Positions 56,880-64,000 of a DNA stretch of 64,000 bases are shown piece after piece. Every line of letters starts with the position of its first letter. The stretch's first letter is position 1. Under the pieces are notes generated by a model that had not been told where the DNA came from, did no database searches, and saw nothing but the letters and a program-made list of their open reading frames with translations. Origin of the DNA: Parietaria judaica (Eukaryota; Streptophyta; Magnoliopsida; Rosales; Urticaceae). Position numbers and translations under genes: made by a program. The stretch spans positions 56,160,724 through 56,224,723 of the forward strand of contig OX940860.1 in assembly GCA_954871525.1 (NCBI GenBank), read 5' to 3'.

Positions 56880-59800
56880 TGTGACGACCCGGCCTAGCCC
56901 TGTCCGCTACGACTTAAACTCACTTACTTTCTTACGATTTCATAAAACTCTTTGTTACGAAAATTTAGGAATAATTTTTTTTTTTTGTTTTAAAAAAAGC
57001 ATCATCTCACTTGTGCTACTAGGCACACACGTTTTAAACTTCCTATAAGGAATTTAAGATCAACACTTGGGCATAAAATATTCAAAGAGACCATTATTAG
57101 AAATCTTCGTAAAACATAAGACCTTCATAAAACTTTGAAGGCTTGTTAAATAGTTTACCAAAATCATTTTTGAAAAATCCAATATAATGCTTCATACTCA
57201 TTGACTCGGATTATGAACCCGAGACAATCCTTTCATACGTAAATTCTTAACATAGGGATGTAATATAATACTCAAATCCCAAAAACATAAATCGTAGTTA
57301 ATAAAACATACGTCAATTACTTTGTTCATCAAAACATGCAGAAACTTTAGCGGTTACCCATCCTAACCCATGACCACTGCGCGCATCACCATTCCTTCGC
57401 GAGTCCACCATAACAAATTAATGCCATGGGTTTCTTACCTATAGCATGAACACATATCACGTGAGCTTACGCTCAGCGAGTACAGACATTATCCTCACAA
57501 AATTATATGTCAATCATGCATATATGTATGTCAAATTATGCTATATTATTGGGTTACTTTTGAAAACATTTCCTTTCTTTTCCATTAAGTGGCTCAAGGG
57601 ATTTGCCCTGTCTTGCCTGGTGATCACCCATATGTGTACGTGCCATTTGCGCGCAGCCGCAGATGGCCTGAGGGTTGCAAGGTCCCCAGCCAACACGACC
57701 TTGGGCTTTAAGCCCCTTTCATAACATGTTTATACCCCGATCGGGTGGCACGACACGAGCTTTGAAAACATTGGTCATCTTTGTTAATTAAGGTGACCCT
57801 ATTCATGTCTACATGCATTATGACATAAATCAAAGCTCAATCAATCATTCTTTTCTCATACCTTATTTTCTTTTTCAATATCAACACTTGGAATAACATG
57901 ACACATTAATATCATAGGATTCACAATGATCCATATAATCATATCAATGTCCATCAAGGACCACACATATCAATCATTGATGCCTTGGAGTCAATGCTCC
58001 CAATCAATCATTCATGCATCGGAGTCAATGCTTTTAATATCACATATATTCATGTCTTGACATATTTCATCTTTCATTTGCAAACTATTCATGTTGTAGT
58101 GAGATCTGTACTCACCTGGTTTCCTCGCTGCACTTCAATCTACAGCCTATCACACTTATGGACACCCTACTTCCCTGTTTAATCCGACCAGACGACTCGT
58201 CAGTCTTTTGGATCCATGTCTACATGCATTCTCTACGTTGCTAGAATTCTAGGGCACTAAGGTTTCGACACTATCCGATTTTGTATCAACCCGTTCCTTT
58301 GTTTAAAGATCTACGTAATATTTTACGACTTAAATTCAAATAAGTGTACAAGTCTTTTCATGCCGTAACATCATATTTCGTAAACATAGCCTTTATCTTG
58401 AAAATCCGAAACAACCTCGGTGTGATCATTTTCATAATCGTAAATTACTTAGAGCTCCTAGGTTATCATCTTAACCTCTGTGTTTTATTTTTTTTAATAT
58501 CATAGCCCCATTACTCGAAATTGAAACTATTTTATGTTTGGGCCACAATTCTACCTCTAGAGGTAGAATAGCTTGTATATGCTTACTTCATAACCTCTAT
58601 CCGATAAACGAAAACTCGTTTTAACATAAAACCAATTATGATTGCTCTAAACTTGACATTATAAAGTATTTAGTTCATTTCCTGAAAATAAAATCCCTTG
58701 GTAAATCGTATACATGTATTTTTAAGCATGAACTCAAATCTGCCTTTATTTATGAAAAACAGTTTGCGACCTCCGGTGTGTGATTTTTATAAAATCAACC
58801 AGGGCTTGTTTTGGAACAAAACCAATTCATATGTCTCTTTAAATAATCTAAGTACAACATATATTTTTATCCCACCAAAAATATAAACTATAGATCATCG
58901 TTTAAAGCATTTTGCTAACATAGTTCACAATCTGTCTAAAACCAAAAACAGATTTTCATGTCATTACTCCGTGAATTGTTTTGAACTAACCGGAGTATAT
59001 TTTTCAGTAAAAATAACTTTATTAATTCAATAAGGAATATACATATATAATATAATTTTTATAAGAAGTTATAAAAATATTAGGTTGGTGAAAAATGTGT
59101 TCTAAATCCAAACTTCCAGATCTGCCTGGAAGTGAAAACAGTTTTGCACACCAATAGTGCACGACTCATATCTTAAAATTCATGACTTGGATGGCTCCAC
59201 GTTTTCAGTATGTTATACTAGACACATAGATATATCTATACATAGGTCATTTTCCATTTTTGGAGTTCATTTGGTCTGGTTAAGACCCCTACAAAATCGG
59301 ACTTCATCAAGACCCTAATTCCAGCAACATGCATGGCATTCAATCATCATCAAACATAAGGCTCTTGGGCCAAATTCATGAAAATACATAAAAGCATTCA
59401 TGCATGTCTTACTTTATTCATAATTAAGCTTGAAACTTAGTATGATAACCATTCATCAAAGAGTGAGGGTTTTTAGTTTGAAGGTTATACCTTTCTTGAG
59501 TTTTTCTCCAACAAAGTTAATACTTGTGTAGTTGGAAACTTAGGTGCTCTTCACAACGACCTTAGCCTAGAGAAGACTGGATTTTGAGCTAGGATAAGAG
59601 AAAAAATTATGAACATAAGTTCATATCTTATGGCCATGAAGAAAATCAACATGCAAGAGGTTTCCTTACCTCTTTCTTTGGAACTTTAAGAAATGACACG
59701 GTTTGAGGGATAAATGGAGCGTTTGAAATCGGATCTTCATGATTCTTTCTCCATGATTTCGTGGCCTTAGCACACAACAAGATGGAGTAAAAATGAGCAT

Positions 59801-61264
59801 AAATTTCAGAGAGAAAAACGTTAGGGAAATCGACATGCAAGAGGTGTTCTTACCCCTTTCTTCTCCTTGGAAAACTTGATACAAAGATGATGATCTTTGT
59901 GGTCTTCTTGGAGGGTTTCTTCAAGAGAATGCTCTTAGGGTTTCTTAGAGAGATAGAGGGCTGAAGAGAGAGTTTATTTTCTGATCTAGAGAGAGAGAAA
60001 AACGAATTTGTGTGAGAGAGAGAGAACTTTGCATGTTCTAGGTAGAATATGCTTCATAAAAGTCATCATTCTTGCTCCATCATGTCTTGGAATCAGCCAA
60101 GACTCTTATTGGCTCTATTTTTCTGATGTGAGGCGTGGTTGGGGTTGCTTAAGGGTTCATTATTGCTGCCATGCACTCCTATGAGGCCATTGGTCCATTT
60201 GAGAGGTGTATAAGACAAGCACATAAGACAAAATGACCTTAAGGCTTCTTTTGATTTTTAAGAGATAATTTCTTCAAATTTCAGCATACATTAAGTGTTG
60301 GGCACGCGTATGGACATCAAGGATGAGTTTGGAATGCTTAAAATCGGATTAGGGGCATAATTGTAACTTTTTGGCAATTTTGGGCCATAGTACAACTTTT
60401 CTAAAAGTTGAGGACCTTGATGAAAATTTTACGTTGAACGTGCTTATATTTAATAATTTTTCATGTAGATTCCAAAAATGATATTTTTGGTTTCATTCTG
60501 AATTCAGAAATATTCATCCCGGCTTAGTTGACTTTTTAGTCAACTTTGAAGATACTTTGTTTAAAATTTAAATCATATTTTCCCTTCATGATGAAATGAT
60601 TTATATCATACATTTTATTTCTTTATTTCTCGGTAACGTTTCTTACTTATAGAAACTTATTGATACGAGACATCATCCTTCCGATTCCAGAAGCTTTTAT
60701 GTTAACCCCGCCTTAAGAAGTATCTTATGCGGACCCCGAAATGACTAGCGGGAGTGCTAACAAGCATAGCGGGAGTACTAGCGGAATAACGGTAGTACCA
60801 ACAATCATAGAGGTAAGTACTAGCGGCATAGCGGCAGTACTAACAAACATAGAGGTAAGTACTACCGGCATAGCAGTAGTACCAACAAACATGGAGGTAA
60901 GTACCAGCAGCATAGCGGTAGTACCAACAAACATAGAGGTAAGTACCAGCAGCATAGCGGTAGTACCAACAAACATAGAGGTAAGTACTAGCGACATAGC
61001 GGTAGTACCAACAAACATAGAGGTAAGTACTAGCGGCATAGCGGTAGTACTAATAAACATAGAGGTAAGTAACATTATTTGTGTCTTACGGAAATTCTTT
61101 TCCGTCCATCAAATTTTTAAATGCATAATGCATAACATCTAGACACTCACAACAAATAGCATCCATAACTTATCATTCAATTATCATCAAAATGTACCTT
61201 ATAACATAAAGATACAATATAGTATTCTTTAAGGTGCTAGGTATGAGAAAATCGGGTCATTACA
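56880..61264 (-). mobile_element. 4.4-kb solo LTR (Ty3/gypsy-like) inserted in array copy 1
   Basis: On the minus strand it starts TGTAATGACCCGATTTTCTC and ends GGCCGGGTCGTCACA, typical ends of plant gypsy LTRs. It is flanked by a perfect five-base duplication CTTAT (56875-56879 and 61265-61269). The other array copies show the empty site CTTATTTTACACG. No gag, pol or second LTR is found inside. A CT-rich leader-like stretch with AAACCCTAAGAG on the minus strand (~59940-60010) suggests leftward transcription. Four kb is long for a solo LTR; a LARD-like element with decayed LTRs is the alternative. Confidence 0.78.
60770..61066. repeat. 42-bp minisatellite in the long LTR
   Basis: About seven units of ATAGAGGTAAGTACTAGCGG + CATAGCGGTAGTACCAACAAAC with few differences. 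As 42 is divisible by three, frames of 116-133 codons stay open on both strands (plus-strand motif IEVSTSGIAVVPTN). This is an effect of the repeat, not a gene. Confidence 0.88.
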
Positions 61265-61889
61265 CTTATTTTACACGTGGGTGAGCAACCGGGTCTTATA
61301 ATTTTGTTGAGAATTTTTTGTTTGTTTTTAATTATGAATTATAAATGAAAGAACTATATCATAAAACTTTATAAATTTTGATTTCTAACAAACTTTATGA
61401 ACTATAAATTTTTATTTTTAATTGTGATTTATAAAGGAAAGACATATAAAGCGGGGTCGCCCAAGGCCTCGCTTTAAAATAAGGTCCCTTCACCGTATAG
61501 CTCCTGCAATACCGTATTGCAGGCTCTCAAAAAAAAGAGCCTTATGTTAATGATTCGTCCAAGGCCCTGAAAGGGTAGGGCCGGCCCTGTAACTACTAAA
61601 GTATAAACAATTTTTAAAAATAAAATACATATATTTTGATTTTTCTCTGGGGCCTCAAAATTTATCCCACCTAGGGCCCCGGTAAAGTTAGGGCCGGCCC
61701 TGGCTACAAAGTAAAGGGTTTTGAACACAAACTTCAGTGAAGCGATAAGTTGGAAGATATAAGCTTAATTTTGGTCGATTTTGGCTCCTCTCATGAAACC
61801 CAGAAAACCCATTCATTCATAGCAAAAAGCTGAGCTTGGGAAAGCGATGGAAATGGAAGAAAGGGAAATTCTTGAACATGGGTTTCGGA

Positions 61890-62585
61890 TAGGGGTGCAA
61901 ATAATACCCGGAAACCGGGTAATTATCCGGAACCGGATTGGTATCCGGATTTAATAACCGGAACCGAATTCCTGTTCCGGGTACTCGGAACCGATTTTGA
62001 AACCAGTACCGGGTACCGGGTAGTAAAATTAAAAAAACCGGGTACCCTGTTTTAATTTTGTCTTTTATTTTTATGGTAATTTAATTTTTAGGGTTACTTC
62101 TCTGCACTAGTGCTCGACTTCATTTCATCCAGCCTCCCTCCCATCTCGCCGACTTCATCAAAATCCCGCCTCCCTCTGATGTCGGAGACTATGTTTCTTT
62201 TTTTTTTTTTCGCGGGACTATGTTATACTTGATGCGAACTATTTTTTTTATGCATTTTGGACTGTTTTTTCTTTTATGCTTGATGTGCGGGATTATTATT
62301 TTATGCAGTTTTTTTAAGATGAATGTATGTTTTTAATTTTAAATAATATATATATATTTATTTAAAAAAAAAATAGGGTACAGGGTAAAACCGGGTACCC
62401 GGATCCGGTTCTCAAAACCGGGTACCGGGTATCAAAATACAGATTCCCGGAAACAGGGTACCCGAAAACAGGGTACCCGGATTTCAGGGTACCGGTTCCG
62501 GGTACAAATTTTCAGATACCCGGATTCCGGTTCCGGGTACCGGGTACCTCGAAAAAACAGGGTACCCTACCCGGTTGCACCCCTA
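61890..62585. mobile_element. hAT-like non-autonomous element (696 bp) in array copy 2
   Basis: The ends TAGGGGTGCAA and TTGCACCCCTA are perfect terminal inverted repeats. A perfect 8-bp duplication GTTTCGGA flanks it (61882-61889 and 62586-62593). The empty site GGGTTTCGGAGATAAG is present in array copy 3 at about 63339. The interior is rich in GGGTACCCGG and has no transposase. It is related to 35135-35659. Confidence 0.95.
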
Positions 62586-64000
62586 GTTTCGGAGATAAGA
62601 CATACTTGCGCGTGAATTGGAAGAGAGGAACAAGAAAAGAGTGAGAATTGATCTCGTTTGGATGGAGTGAGATCTCACCCGAAGAAGAAGAAGATAGTTT
62701 TGCCGCAATAAATATCTCACTCTCTATCTCTTATTTTACACGTGGCTGAGCAACCGGGTCTTATAATTTTGTTGAGATTTTTTTTTTAGTTATGAATTAT
62801 AAATGAAAGAACTATATCATAAAACTTTATAAATTTTGATTTCTAACAAACTTTATGAACTATAAATTTTTATTTTTAATTGTGATTTATAAAGGAAAGA
62901 CATATAAAGCGGGGTCGCCCAAGGCCCCGCTTTAAAATAAGACCCATTTACCATATAGCTCCTGCAATACTGTATTGGAGGCTCTGAAAAAGAAAATCCT
63001 CATGTTAATGATTCGCCCAAGGCCCTGAAAGGGTAGGGCCGGCCTTGTAACTACTAAAGTATAAACGATTTTTTAAAATAGTATACATATATTTTGATTT
63101 TTCTCTGGGGCCTCAAAATTTATCCCACATAGGGCCCCGATAAAGTTAGGGCCGGCCCTGGCTACAAAGTAAAGGGTTTTGAACACAAACTTCAATGAAG
63201 CGATAAGTTGGAAGATATAAGCTTAATTTTGGTCGATTTTGGCTACTCTCATGAAACCCAGAAAACCCATTCATTCATAGCAAAACGCTGAGCTTGGGAA
63301 AGCGATGGAAATGGAAGAAAGGGAAATTCTTGAACATGGGTTTCGGAGATAAGACATACTTGCGCGTGAATTGGAAGAGAGGAACAAGAAAAGAGTGAGA
63401 ATTGATCTCGTTTGGATGGAGTGAGCTCTCACCCGAAGAAGAAGAAGATAGTTTTGCCGCAATAAATATCTCACTCTCTATCTCTTATTTTACACGTGGG
63501 TGAGCAACCGGGTCTTATAATTTTGTTGAGATTTTTTTTTTATTATGAATTATAAATGAAAGAACTATATCATAAAACTTTATAAATTTTGATTTCTAAC
63601 AAACTTTATGAACTATAACTTTTTATTTTTAATTGTTATTTATAAAGGAAAGACATATAAAGCGGGGTCGCCCAAGGCCCCGCTTTAAAATAAGGCCCCT
63701 TTACCGTATAGCTTCTGCAATACCGTATTTGAGGCTCTGAAAAAAAAAGCCTCATGTTAATGATTCGCCCAAGGCTCTGAAAGGGTAGGGCCGGCCCTGT
63801 AACTACTAAAGTATACGATTTTTTAAAATAAAATACATATATTTTGATTTTTCTCTGGGGCCTCAAAATTTATCCCACCTAGGGCCCCGGTAAAGTTAAG
63901 ACCGGCCCTGGCTACAAAGTAAATGGTTTTGAACACAAACTTCAATGAAGCGATAAGTTGGAAGATATAAGCTTAATTTTGGTCGATTTTGGCACCTCTC

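Larger units (their letters stand above)
56301..64000. repeat. ~755-bp tandem array, four copies, last cut by window end
   Basis: Units start GGGGTCGCCCAAGG at 56301, 61453, 62911 and 63664. After removing inserted elements the first three are 762, 754 and 753 bp. Each unit holds a GGGCCGGCCCTG-containing segment, then GGTTTTGAACACAAACTTCA, then minus-strand leader-like sequence, then TTACACGTGGGTGAGC and an AT-rich tail to GACATATAAAGC. A 67-codon minus-strand frame (56865-56662, 63474-63271) is preserved but its differences are mostly amino-acid changing, so I do not call it a gene. It may derive from the 5' end of a gene. Confidence 0.9.

Noticed and set aside
60725..61142. Repeat protein gene on either strand
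   Set aside because: Open frames follow from a 42-bp (multiple of three) minisatellite within an LTR.
63271..63474. 67-codon frame conserved in array copies as a peptide gene
   Set aside because: Differences between copies are mostly amino-acid changing, and copy 2 is broken by the hAT element; conservation is explained by recent duplication.

Overview
This window looks like nuclear DNA of a flowering plant, probably a eudicot. The genes are intron-rich, with GT..AG introns and exon phases that agree. The background is AT-rich, and LTR retrotransposons of plant Ty1/copia and Ty3/gypsy type, hAT-like non-autonomous DNA elements and minisatellites fill most of the space. No bacterial, organellar or viral gene set is present. 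I cannot name the species.

Layout: 1-8017 is a minus-strand Ty1/copia element with ~2.95 kb LTRs (left LTR cut by the window edge) that has lost protease and integrase. 8018-8831 is the RNase H end of a LINE that it interrupted. 9200-11532 is a remnant of a Ty3/gypsy (Tat-like) element with a spliced antisense coiled-coil ORF, a ~380 bp-arm inverted duplication and a 25-bp minisatellite. 13284-13937 is a solo-LTR candidate. 14633-18559 is a five-exon gene for a small protein I do not recognise. 19018-34481 is a nest: a short-LTR copia element carries a solo LTR inside its integrase, that LTR carries another solo LTR, and the 3' half holds two further truncated copia elements. 35135-35659 is a hAT-like MITE just upstream of SCY2. 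35869-41793 is SCY2, the SecY subunit of the second plastid Sec translocase (13 exons, 566 aa), with a TRIM-like element in intron 2. 42352-48419 is a large non-coding LTR element (LARD) whose LTRs contain a GC-rich minisatellite. 48425-52428 is mostly empty apart from a SINE-like fragment and two orphan ORFs. 52429-54461 (minus) is an organellar-type peptidyl-tRNA hydrolase gene (8 exons, 247 aa), and 55365-55981 is a truncated duplicate pseudogene of it. 56301-64000 is a ~755-bp tandem array; one copy is split by a 4.4 kb solo LTR and another by a 696-bp hAT element, both with perfect target-site duplications.

Two host genes are confidently intact: SCY2 (membrane insertion/translocation in plastids) and PTH (recycling of peptidyl-tRNA in an organelle). 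Both serve organelle protein biogenesis, but nothing suggests joint regulation. The third gene (14633-18559) is plausible but not identified. I found no convincing new defence-like or enzymatic system. The most unusual signals are structural: the foldback inside the antisense retrotransposon ORF, the palindrome-rich leader of the first copia element, the transcribed CCCGGG minisatellite in the LARD LTRs, and the tandem array whose junction lies inside a GGCCGGCC-type element.
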